A stretch of DNA of 38,223 nt. Source: Isotricha intestinalis. Lineage: Eukaryota > Ciliophora > Litostomatea > Vestibuliferida > Isotrichidae. The notes below the pieces were generated by a model. That model had not been told where the DNA came from. It saw nothing but the letters and a program-made list of their open reading frames with translations, and searched no databases. Below, in pieces: positions 25,788 to 33,313 of the stretch. The stretch is from NCBI GenBank assembly GCA_023807065.1, contig JAJJLU010003686.1:1-38223 (forward strand). The letters are read 5' to 3'. Every line of letters begins with the position of its first letter. The stretch's first letter is position 1. Both the position numbers and the translations under genes were made by a program.

Positions 25788-26627
25788 TTATTTTGTTAGA
25801 TTTCTTTTTTTTCTTAATTTTCTATTGATACAAAAGTTCAATATACCATTTTCTAATATTTTTGCCCAAGTTTTTTTTTCATTTTCATCTGAAATTTTAT
25901 CAATTTCAGATTTCATTTTACCATCAATATAATAATGGAATTTGGTTTCTATAATATTGTTAATATCTGAATCATATTTTATTTTTTCAATAATATCTTT
26001 ATTTTCTTCTTTTTCAATTTTATTAGTTTTGACTTTTCTATAATCAATTAAAATATTATGGATTTTTTTCTCTAATAAATCTTTATTATAACCTTTTTCA
26101 ATATTTGTAATTTTATTAATTTTAGAGACATTTTCATTAAATTTTACTTTAATTATTTCATTTATATCTGAAATACAACATTCAATACCTTTATTTACAA
26201 TTTTTTTATAACAATCATCATATGAAGCATTAGTATGTTTTGCAGATTTATTCCCTATTCTTTTTGGGCATCTACCTAATTTCTTATTTATTATCGTAAA
26301 AAATGGTTTTTGTTCTTTCATATTTATATCATTATTTACATTATTTATATTCGATGTTTTTTTTTCTTCCAAAATAATATAATTCAAAGTTTCAGTTTTA
26401 TTTGTACCAATTTCAATTTCTTTTTCACTTGAGTCACTCTCATATTCTATTTCATGCATTCTATGATCATTAAATATTTCATCATTAAAAAACATAAATT
26501 TATATTTTTCTTCAAATTCACGTTTTCCGAATTTTTCTTCTTGTTTAAATAGTTCATCAATAGTTTGAGTTTGATAATTAGTTGCATTATCAGTCAAATT
26601 TTTGTTTAAATTTTTGGTTGCTTGCAT
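25788..26627 (-). CDS. Lys/Glu-rich protein with KLGRCPKR-Cys segment, unknown function
   Basis: 279 aa. N-terminal third is acidic (DELFKQEEKFGKREFEEKYK, then EIEYESDSSEKEIEIG). Near residues 112-150 comes a distinct basic, Cys-containing segment: KKLGRCPKRIGNKSAKHTNA followed by SYDDCYKKIVNKGIECC. The C-terminal half is Lys/Ile/Glu-rich and helical (ISDINEIIKVKF, EKIKYDSDINNII), ending in the basic RKLRKKRNLTK. The GRxxKR-H-S-D-K-I arrangement recalls a multicopy protist family in which a short basic motif is followed by a helical domain, but I cannot name it with confidence. Nuclear or nucleic-acid-related roles would fit the basic segments. ATG 26627 is the first Met. Confidence 0.7.
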   Translation of the reverse strand: MQATKNLNKNLTDNATNYQTQTIDELFKQEEKFGKREFEEKYKFMFFNDEIFNDHRMHEIEYESDSSEKEIEIGTNKTETLNYIILEEKKTSNINNVNNDINMKEQKPFFTIINKKLGRCPKRIGNKSAKHTNASYDDCYKKIVNKGIECCISDINEIIKVKFNENVSKINKITNIEKGYNKDLLEKKIHNILIDYRKVKTNKIEKEENKDIIEKIKYDSDINNIIETKFHYYIDGKMKSEIDKISDENEKKTWAKILENGILNFCINRKLRKKRNLTK

Positions 26628-27024
26628 TTGTTGTTTATTTTTTTTCTTAACTTTTCTGGCTATTAATTATTTATAATAAAAATCTAAAAATTAAGGAAAA
26701 TTTTTTTTTCGAATCTTTTTTATTTTTCATTCAAAACATATCTTGAGGTTTATTTTAAGGAAAGAATCTTGTATACTTCTTATTTTCAAAGTTTTATTGA
26801 TTGGAAAAATTCAGGATTCATACTAAATAAAAAAATAGAATGAAAAAAAGATCCATTATTTATTTTATTATTCTATTCCTATCTTATAAATAATAAAGTA
26901 ATCTAATATTATTTTTAAATGTTCTAACAATTTACAATTAAAAAAGAAAGACAATTTTTTCAATAAATAATCATTTTAAAAAGAGTTTTTAAAAAAAATT
27001 AAATAAAATTAAAGAATTATTTTA
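26628..27024. other. Intergenic region, no gene seen
   Basis: About 400 bases between a minus-strand gene start and a small plus-strand frame. It contains slightly less AT-extreme sequence around 26740-26830 but no recognisable snRNA, tRNA or repeat. Confidence 0.5.
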
Positions 27025-27222
27025 ATGTATGATAGAAAAAAAAAATTATTCTTATTATTTATTATTTTTTTGTGTCTTCATGATTTACAATTTTCAGAAA
27101 GGATAAATAAAATATATTTTACTATAAACCATGAAAACTCATTTCAGAATAATCAAAAAAGAAATTATTTCAGTTATTTTTATCAACACAAATTGTTTAA
27201 AAATTGTTTTAAAAGAAAATAA
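27025..27222 (+). CDS. Possible small secreted basic peptide (doubtful)
   Basis: 65 aa. The N-terminus looks like a signal peptide: basic MYDRKKK, then a hydrophobic core LFLLFIIFLCLH. The remainder is basic and Asn/Phe-rich with one Cys (KNCFKRK). It lies alone in a 1-kb stretch without other genes. A chance open frame of this length is possible in an intergenic kilobase of this composition, and no relative is recognised, so it is listed with low confidence. Confidence 0.25.
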   Translation: MYDRKKKLFLLFIIFLCLHDLQFSERINKIYFTINHENSFQNNQKRNYFSYFYQHKLFKNCFKRK

Positions 27223-27668
27223 TACTTAAGAAAGAGATAAAATGAGTATCAGTTTCAAAAGAGTTCAAAAAATTCTTTAATTTCTTAAATTCTTTCTTTT
27301 TACTAATTTTTTAATTTTAAATATATAAAATAAATAAACAATTAAACAACAAGAAGAAGAAAAAGAATAAATGAATCATATAATAATTTTTACCTCATTC
27401 CTCTTCATAGAATAAAAATTGGTATTAAAAAAGCTATATTTCATCATAAAAGTATATTGAACATAAAAATTATTTGATATATTATAAATAATTAATAAAA
27501 AACTTCCTTATAATGAATTAAAAAAACATATGAAAACCAAAGAATTGAAAAAAAATAAATAAAACAAAAAAAAAAACAATCTAAAAATAATTAAAAATAT
27601 TTTAAAATGATTTTTAAAAAAAATCAAAATATAAAATAAAAAACAAAATAAAAAAAATATAAAAAAAA
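27223..27668. other. Intergenic region, no gene seen
   Basis: About 450 bases, increasingly A-rich towards the next start codon, where nearly 200 bases are mostly A on the top strand. It probably holds the promoter and leader of the 27669 gene. No other feature is visible. Confidence 0.55.
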
Positions 27669-28253
27669 ATGATAAGAACTCGTCCACAAATTGCAGGAAC
27701 AAATTCTCAGAACCGTCCAACAATAAACGATAAAGAGAATATAACAGGATCATTTTTTATTCAAGACAAGAGAAAAACAGATCCTTATTATAGAAAAGCA
27801 AGAGTAGGATCAGCGAAAAAAATAATAGTAAGAAATGGAGTTCCAATGGCAATTTGTTATGATATAAGAAATCCAAGAGGAGAAAAATTAAATCATTATA
27901 AATATACAATAACAAAAAATAAATCAAATAAAACTATTTATCAACAAGATTATTGTTCTCCATATATTAATATGCATGTTGGAATGACTAAAAAACCTTT
28001 AGTTCCATATAATGTTAATAGTTTTAGAAGTAGATTACCTGAAGATTTAGAATTTAAACAAATGAATCATAAAAGTAATTTTGATTTAGGAAGTGCTAAT
28101 TTAATTAATAGAAAACAATTCACTTCTACTTATAGAGATAGTTATCAAAAACCTATTAGATATTTTCAACCTAATCAAGGTATTAATTCAGATATGGCTA
28201 AAAGAATTCATTATAAATTTAGTAATATTGAATATGGTTTAAAAGGACAATAA
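27669..28253 (+). CDS. Small basic protein, candidate axonemal/microtubule inner protein
   Basis: 194 aa, basic, without transmembrane or coiled-coil segments and poor in Leu. It is rich in Arg, Asn, Tyr and Pro in extended-looking motifs: FFIQDKRKTDPYYRKARVGS, VRNGVPMAICYDIRNPRG, VGMTKKPLVPYNVNSFRSRL, NRKQFTSTYRDSYQKP. It contains much less low complexity than its neighbours, which implies strong structural constraint. This kind of sequence (short, basic, irregular, Tyr/Pro/Asn motifs) is typical of ciliary microtubule inner proteins, but I cannot assign a named family. The Met start has a strong A-rich context. It lies 209 bp before CNOT11, same strand. Confidence 0.75.
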   Translation: MIRTRPQIAGTNSQNRPTINDKENITGSFFIQDKRKTDPYYRKARVGSAKKIIVRNGVPMAICYDIRNPRGEKLNHYKYTITKNKSNKTIYQQDYCSPYINMHVGMTKKPLVPYNVNSFRSRLPEDLEFKQMNHKSNFDLGSANLINRKQFTSTYRDSYQKPIRYFQPNQGINSDMAKRIHYKFSNIEYGLKGQ

Positions 28254-28461
28254 ATATTTTATAATGAATTCTTTTTTATTTTTTTTTTAAAATAAATTTT
28301 TTTTTGGGTTTTTTTTGGAAATTGTTAGTTATTTGCTTTTTTTAAATTTTTTTTTATTTAAAATTGCTCTTTAAGATTTTTTTTTCTTATTAGTTTTGTT
28401 GTTTAATTTTTTGTTTTTATTTAATATTATTCAATTATTTTATGTATATTTATTTTTTTTA

Positions 28462-29589
28462 ATGCTATCTCCGAGTGAGTTGACTAGTTTGTATAATATT
28501 ATTTCTGATGATGGAAAAACATTACAAAATATATCAGATATTTTTCATAAAACTTATCCAAAATCTGAACAATTTAAATTAGGTGTTACTTTATGGTATT
28601 TAATAAAAGATAATTTAATAAATTTATCTCAAAGAATATCATCCTTTTTTATTTTATATGATATGTATCAATTAGATAAAACTAATACAATTCCTTTTAT
28701 TCCAATTGTATTAGAATCATTAAAAAATTCAAAGCATTTACAAGAAAAAAAATTTTTGATAGACTTTTTGAATAATAATATAATATATCAAAAAACGATA
28801 AAAAACATATTAGAAGAAAATTTAGAAAATGAAAAAATAGAAATAGAAAAATATAATGAAAAATATAAAGAATCAACAGAAAAAATTCCAAAAATAATAA
28901 ATGATTGGATAAGACCAATAATATATGAAAATAATACAGAAAATAATAAAAAATTATTTAATTTAAGTCAACTCACTCCAAAAGATGTTTCCTTCAATTA
29001 TTTCGAACCAAATTATATGTCTTTTTATCCTAATAATCAATTCCCTTTTTTTGACAATGAACCTTTATGGATTATGCCCACTCTTAAACATGAATTTATT
29101 TGGGATTTTACTCAAAGTAAAGATAAAGTTTTTTCATATCTTCATCATTATGATAATTTAAATGAAGATAAAATTATTTTTTGCTTAAATGAAATTGAAC
29201 AAAATCCACTTTTATTAAAAGAAATCAAATTTAATTCTATTAAAATGATGGAGTTATTAGAAGTTAATCAAGATTTCTGTTTTCAGTTATTAATGAAAAT
29301 TAGTAAAAATACTATTTTTGAAGAATATTTAACTCAATTTTTAATCAATAAATTTACTAATAATTCAATGAATGTTATTCATAAAATTATTTTAAATGTT
29401 TCATTGCCTAAAACTTATATTAATGCATATATTAAACATATAATTTCAAATTATAAAGAAGAAAAAAATGAAGAAGAAAAAAAAAATATTAAAAGTTCAC
29501 TTTCTAATTTTATTTCAAATTTAATTGAAAATAAAATAATTACTAAAGATAATTTCCCAAATGAAGTTAATGAAATAATTGATTTATAA
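28462..29589 (+). CDS. CNOT11: CCR4-NOT complex subunit 11 (CNOT11)
   Basis: 375 aa from ATG 28462 (MLSPSELTSLYNIIS). The frame continues upstream without an ATG as a hydrophobic T-rich leader, so this Met is chosen; it also matches the LTPKELSSLLSIIS start of the human domain. N-terminal region: FHKTYPKSEQFKLGVTLWYL then RISSFFILYDMYQ, like the HEAT-like N-terminal module that binds CNOT1/CNOT10. A linker with FEPNYMSFYP precedes the conserved C-terminal domain: PLWIMPTLKHEFIWD, NPLLLKEIKFNSIKMMELLE, VNQDFCFQLLMKI, INAYIKHIIS and LIENKIITKDNFP, all parallel to human CNOT11. CNOT11 with CNOT10 forms a module on the CNOT1 N-terminus in the mRNA deadenylase complex. It is absent from yeast, so this is an informative ancient gene. 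Confidence 0.87.
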   Translation: MLSPSELTSLYNIISDDGKTLQNISDIFHKTYPKSEQFKLGVTLWYLIKDNLINLSQRISSFFILYDMYQLDKTNTIPFIPIVLESLKNSKHLQEKKFLIDFLNNNIIYQKTIKNILEENLENEKIEIEKYNEKYKESTEKIPKIINDWIRPIIYENNTENNKKLFNLSQLTPKDVSFNYFEPNYMSFYPNNQFPFFDNEPLWIMPTLKHEFIWDFTQSKDKVFSYLHHYDNLNEDKIIFCLNEIEQNPLLLKEIKFNSIKMMELLEVNQDFCFQLLMKISKNTIFEEYLTQFLINKFTNNSMNVIHKIILNVSLPKTYINAYIKHIISNYKEEKNEEEKKNIKSSLSNFISNLIENKIITKDNFPNEVNEIIDL

Positions 29590-29612
29590 TTATAAAAAAC
29601 GAAATCGAAACT

Positions 29613-29656
29613 AAAACCATTAAAATATTATTAAATATTTATGTTTTTTTGGTTTT
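29613..29656. repeat. Nested inverted repeat between convergent genes
   Basis: Outer arms AAAACCA (29613-29619) and TGGTTTT (29650-29656) enclose a second stem formed by AAATATT and AATATTT around 29623-29640. It lies about 25 bp after the CNOT11 stop, in the gap before the convergent LamG gene. Low significance alone. Confidence 0.35.
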
Positions 29657-29887
29657 TGTATCATTCCATGAAATTAATTTTAAATGTAAAATTTATAATT
29701 ATTCAATTTATAAATAAACCAATTTTAAACATTATAGTATTGTTATCTTAATATAATAATTATTATTTAAAAAAAACGAGTTAATTTTTATTTTTGACAA
29801 ATATAAAAAACTTTAATTTTCAATTAAAATATTTAAAAAACTGTAAAAAGCATTTTGAAAAAAGTATAAAATAAAATAAAAAATTAA

Positions 29888-30919
29888 TTATTTATCAGAG
29901 CAACAAATACTCATTTTCAAAACATTAGGATCTCCTATTTCATTTCCTTCTTTATTTTCTTCCATTTCTTTTTGAGAATCCCTTGTCCAAACTTCACTTC
30001 CAAATTTAAACCATCCATTTCTTCTGGCAATTAAATACGCTCCAGAATATAATTCAGGAAAAGAACACATATGATATAACTCAGGACAAGAATTTAAAGC
30101 TTGTAAAAAACTACATTTTTCACAACCTAAAGAAACATAATTACTTCCAATTAAGGGAATTCCAACTGAACTTTCAGCTTCTATTAATTTTGATTTTATT
30201 GCTGTATTATATATTTTAATCTCATCAATATAAGCTTTTACTCCTTCATGCCATGGATCTTTTCCAATATGAAATTCACCTTCATTTATTATTATTTTTC
30301 CTTTTAATATTTTTTGATTATCTAATATTCCATTAATATATAATTGAACCATTTGTCCTGAAAAAATTACAGTAATAAAAGTCCATTGTTTTAAATTTAT
30401 TATACCAATAGATTCAATTCCTTCATTCCAAAACATTTCTGTTGATGCTCTTATATGTAATCTTCTTTCTTTTGGCCAAAGCATTATTGTAGGTGTTAAT
30501 TCTTGAATATTATTACCTTTATTTATTATAGTTCTCCAATTATCAGTTGAATCTTCTAATAAATAAATCCAAAATGATATCGATAAATCACTTCCTTTAT
30601 AATCTTCATTATTATGTTTTATTGTTAACATATCATTACCTGAAAAATATGCTGAGTTACCTTTTATATTATACGATGGACCATATTCTATAAATCCATT
30701 TAAATGATTTTTATGTCCACTTGAATCTTTCTCGTAAGATTCATCAAATGTATAATGACCTATTAAATTTGGGTTTTTATTTAATGTTGATATTATTTTT
30801 TTCCCATTTGATGAACATAATGTTTTTGGAATGTCTAAACTTTCACTTTCATCTAAGGTTATTTGAGATGTTATTATGGAAATTATTAGGAATTGTATGA
30901 ATATTTGGTTTTTATACAT
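29888..30919 (-). CDS. Secreted LamG/ConA-like protein with Cys-rich C-terminal module
   Basis: 343 aa. Residues 1-19 (MYKNQIFIQFLIISIITSQ) are a signal peptide; no other TM segment or GPI-type tail is seen. Residues about 52-235 form a concanavalin A-like/LamG domain: LIGHYTFDESYEKDSSGHKN, AYFSGNDMLTIKHN, LSISFWIYLLEDSTDNWRTI, LKQWTFITVIFSGQMVQLYI(NG), and AYIDEIKIYNTAI. This is the pattern of the LamGL/Laminin_G_3 jelly roll. Residues about 258-343 carry a second module with Cys pairs: LGCEKCSFLQALNSCPELYH, MCSFPELYSGAYLIARRNGW, and MSICCSD. I recall similar GCxxC…C…C…GW modules in ciliate and apicomplexan secreted proteins. It probably binds glycans or surface ligands outside the cell or in a secretory compartment. 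Confidence 0.87.
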   Translation of the reverse strand: MYKNQIFIQFLIISIITSQITLDESESLDIPKTLCSSNGKKIISTLNKNPNLIGHYTFDESYEKDSSGHKNHLNGFIEYGPSYNIKGNSAYFSGNDMLTIKHNNEDYKGSDLSISFWIYLLEDSTDNWRTIINKGNNIQELTPTIMLWPKERRLHIRASTEMFWNEGIESIGIINLKQWTFITVIFSGQMVQLYINGILDNQKILKGKIIINEGEFHIGKDPWHEGVKAYIDEIKIYNTAIKSKLIEAESSVGIPLIGSNYVSLGCEKCSFLQALNSCPELYHMCSFPELYSGAYLIARRNGWFKFGSEVWTRDSQKEMEENKEGNEIGDPNVLKMSICCSDK

Positions 30920-31017
30920 TTTTTTATTTTTTTTTTAAAACGATTATTTTTAAATTTTTTTATTTATTTTCTTTTTATTTTTTTTAGTTATATTTATTTA
31001 TATTTTTATCCAATTAA

Positions 31018-31848
31018 ATGGAAAAAATTATTAAGATAATAGAGAAGAAATATAATAATGAAATTAAAAATAATGAAAATAATATAAGTAAAGAAGACAA
31101 AATTTATCTTTTTGACATTAATGATTTATTAAAGAAAAAAGATAATTATCAAGGGGAAGAATTATCATTAAATTTTTCAAATATGGAAATAGGAAATATG
31201 ATTCAAATAATAAATAATTCTTTTACTTTAAAACAATCTTATTTTAATAATATGTTATATAAATCTTTAAAAGAAAAAGACTTTCTAAAATTAATTGAAG
31301 GAATTAAAATTCCATCTTCAAATCAAGCAAAAATTATTTCTTATATACAGAAATTAGAAGGTCAATTAAAAAATAAAATTTGGGAAAATTTTATTAAGAT
31401 TAATTCAAATTCATTAACAGAAGATATCATTATTAAATTAATTAAAATTATTGATTTAAATCACTTATTACAATTAATTATTGAGGAAGTAGAAATAGAT
31501 TCAAATTATGCTCTTCAATTAATGAAAGAAAATGATAATTATTTCTTTGAAAATGAAGATATTATAAAAATAAATAAAGCAATTAATTCAACTGAAAATA
31601 TTAAATATGGATGGATAGAATTTCTTAAAAACATAAATTTAATTTCTTTGCTGAAACAAAAAATAAACAAATCAGATTATGAAAAATATGAACAATTATT
31701 ACAAGACAAAAACAATAAAATAAACCAAAAAAAAGAAAAAGAAAATCTAAAATTAATAAACCTAAAAGATGACATAGATTTAACCTTAATAAACAAATTT
31801 ACAACAACAAACAAAAATCAAATAATAAGAGAAAAAATAATAATATAA
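31018..31848 (+). CDS. Helical protein of unknown function
   Basis: 276 aa, not recognised. It is rich in Ile, Lys, Asn and Glu, and appears all-helical. A middle region (about 50-190) shows regular amphipathic segments (LSLNFSNMEIGNMIQIINNS, LYKSLKEKDFLKLIEGIKIP, ISYIQKLEGQLKNKIWENFI, IIIKLIKIIDLNHLLQLIIE, YALQLMKENDNYF) suggestive of a short alpha-helical repeat fold. The C-terminal 60 residues are coiled coil or disordered. It starts 98 bp from the divergent LamG gene and ends 81 bp before the MORN gene on the same strand. Its codon style matches the neighbours, supporting a real gene, but function cannot be inferred. Confidence 0.7.
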   Translation: MEKIIKIIEKKYNNEIKNNENNISKEDKIYLFDINDLLKKKDNYQGEELSLNFSNMEIGNMIQIINNSFTLKQSYFNNMLYKSLKEKDFLKLIEGIKIPSSNQAKIISYIQKLEGQLKNKIWENFIKINSNSLTEDIIIKLIKIIDLNHLLQLIIEEVEIDSNYALQLMKENDNYFFENEDIIKINKAINSTENIKYGWIEFLKNINLISLLKQKINKSDYEKYEQLLQDKNNKINQKKEKENLKLINLKDDIDLTLINKFTTTNKNQIIREKIII

Positions 31849-31929
31849 CTTAAAGAAATAAATATAATAAATGTATAAATAAAAAAAAATAAAAAAAATA
31901 AAAAAAATTAATAAAAAACTTAAAATAAA

Positions 31930-33153
31930 ATGAAAGTCCAAGATTCTCCTCAACAAGAGGCAACATCTCCAACACAAGACGACTTTGGTGAGAAATACCC
32001 AGAATACAAATATTACCAATTTCCAGATGGTACAATATATTTTGGTGAGACAGTAACAATAACTAAAGAAGGTAAAATAATAGAAAACCCAGAAACAATA
32101 ACTGACGAAGAAATGAAAAATTCATTATCAACAGTTCGTCATGGTTTTGGAATGCAATTTTATGAATACAATGAAGGTAAATTTACATGTAAATATGAAG
32201 GAAATTGGCATTTAGATAAAAAGAAAGGAAAAGGAAAAGCGAATTATTCAGATCAATCATATTATGAAGGTGAATTTGATAATGATTTATATGATGGATT
32301 TGGAAAATTATTTTGGAAACAAGGTTATGTTTATATTGGAAAATGGACTCAAGGAAGAATGGATGGTGAAGGAGAATTTAGACATCCTGATGGTCATGTT
32401 TTAAAAGGACTTTTTGCTAATAATTATTATTTAAATAAAGATAGTGGTGCTTTTATTAATCCTTTCTTAACTAATGAAGAAGTTGATAATTTTAAAGTTA
32501 AAAATTTTGATTTTAGAGAAAAAACTAATCAAAATCAATTAGAAAAATTCTCTAGAGAAAATTTAATTAAAATTACTAATGAATTAGAGTTATTTAATGC
32601 TATTGATGACACTTATAAAAGTAATAAAATTCCTTTGATTTTAAGAAGTTTAGAAAAACAAGTTAGTAAAGAAGAAGTTTTTGATTTATTTAGTGGAAAT
32701 TACAGAGAAATTGATTTAAGATATTGTTATAATAAATTACATGAATCAAGTCTTGGAATTAATACTTCTATTTTTAATGAAATTAAACAAAATGTTACTG
32801 AAGCAATGACTAGAGGATTATTTTTAATATTAAATTTTGATGATTGTAAAGAACCTTATAAATTCCAATATGATGCTGATATTAGAGAATTTTATGGAAA
32901 TATGATGCTTTGTAAATATATGTGGGATCCTAATTTATTTTTTTCTCCTAAATGCTCTTCTGCTCATTTAAATAATAGAAATGATTTGAAGTTTGATAAA
33001 AATTTTAAATTCATTTGTTATTCTAAATTTTTAATTGATGAAAATATACAAGAACATGATTTATTAAATGAAATTGAAAAAAGATTTGAAAAATGCTTTC
33101 CTTTAGTTAATATGAATGTACTTATTTATTCTACCAAGAAAAATTCTGGTTAA
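31930..33153 (+). CDS. MORN repeat protein with conserved C-terminal domain
   Basis: 407 aa. After a short N-terminus, MORN repeats occupy about residues 30-155: YYQFPDGTIYFGE, then YEGNWHLDKKKGKGKANYSD, YYEGEFDNDLYDGFGKLFWK, and YIGKWTQGRMDGEGEFRHPD. Residues about 160-405 form a non-repetitive domain without low complexity: ENLIKITNELELFNAIDD, TRGLFLILNFDDCKEPYKFQ, YDADIREFYGNMMLCKYMW, LNNRNDLKFDKNFKFICYSK and IEKRFEKCFPLVNM. From recall, this C-terminal block occurs with MORN repeats in other protist proteins and looks like an alpha/beta fold, possibly a degenerate NTPase with no Walker A motif visible. Likely cytoskeletal or ciliary, but unassigned. Confidence 0.85.
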   Translation: MKVQDSPQQEATSPTQDDFGEKYPEYKYYQFPDGTIYFGETVTITKEGKIIENPETITDEEMKNSLSTVRHGFGMQFYEYNEGKFTCKYEGNWHLDKKKGKGKANYSDQSYYEGEFDNDLYDGFGKLFWKQGYVYIGKWTQGRMDGEGEFRHPDGHVLKGLFANNYYLNKDSGAFINPFLTNEEVDNFKVKNFDFREKTNQNQLEKFSRENLIKITNELELFNAIDDTYKSNKIPLILRSLEKQVSKEEVFDLFSGNYREIDLRYCYNKLHESSLGINTSIFNEIKQNVTEAMTRGLFLILNFDDCKEPYKFQYDADIREFYGNMMLCKYMWDPNLFFSPKCSSAHLNNRNDLKFDKNFKFICYSKFLIDENIQEHDLLNEIEKRFEKCFPLVNMNVLIYSTKKNSG

Positions 33154-33313
33154 AATATTATAAAATCAATTTTTTTTAATTTTTTTGCAAAATTCTTAAA
33201 TTTATTGGAATAAGATAATTAATAAATTTTTATCTTAAATAAAAAGATAAATAAAATATTTTTTATAATAACAAAAAAAAGAATATTTAAAAAAATTTAA
33301 TTACAATAAAAAG

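Noticed and set aside
26740..26830. Slightly less AT-extreme intergenic patch considered as an snRNA or tRNA
   Set aside because: No cloverleaf, A/B box, or U1, U2, U4, U5 or U6 core motif could be found.
28396..28461. Hydrophobic N-terminal extension of CNOT11 resembling a signal peptide
   Set aside because: It begins with TTG in a T-rich leader; CNOT11 is not a secreted protein and the ATG at 28462 matches the conserved start.
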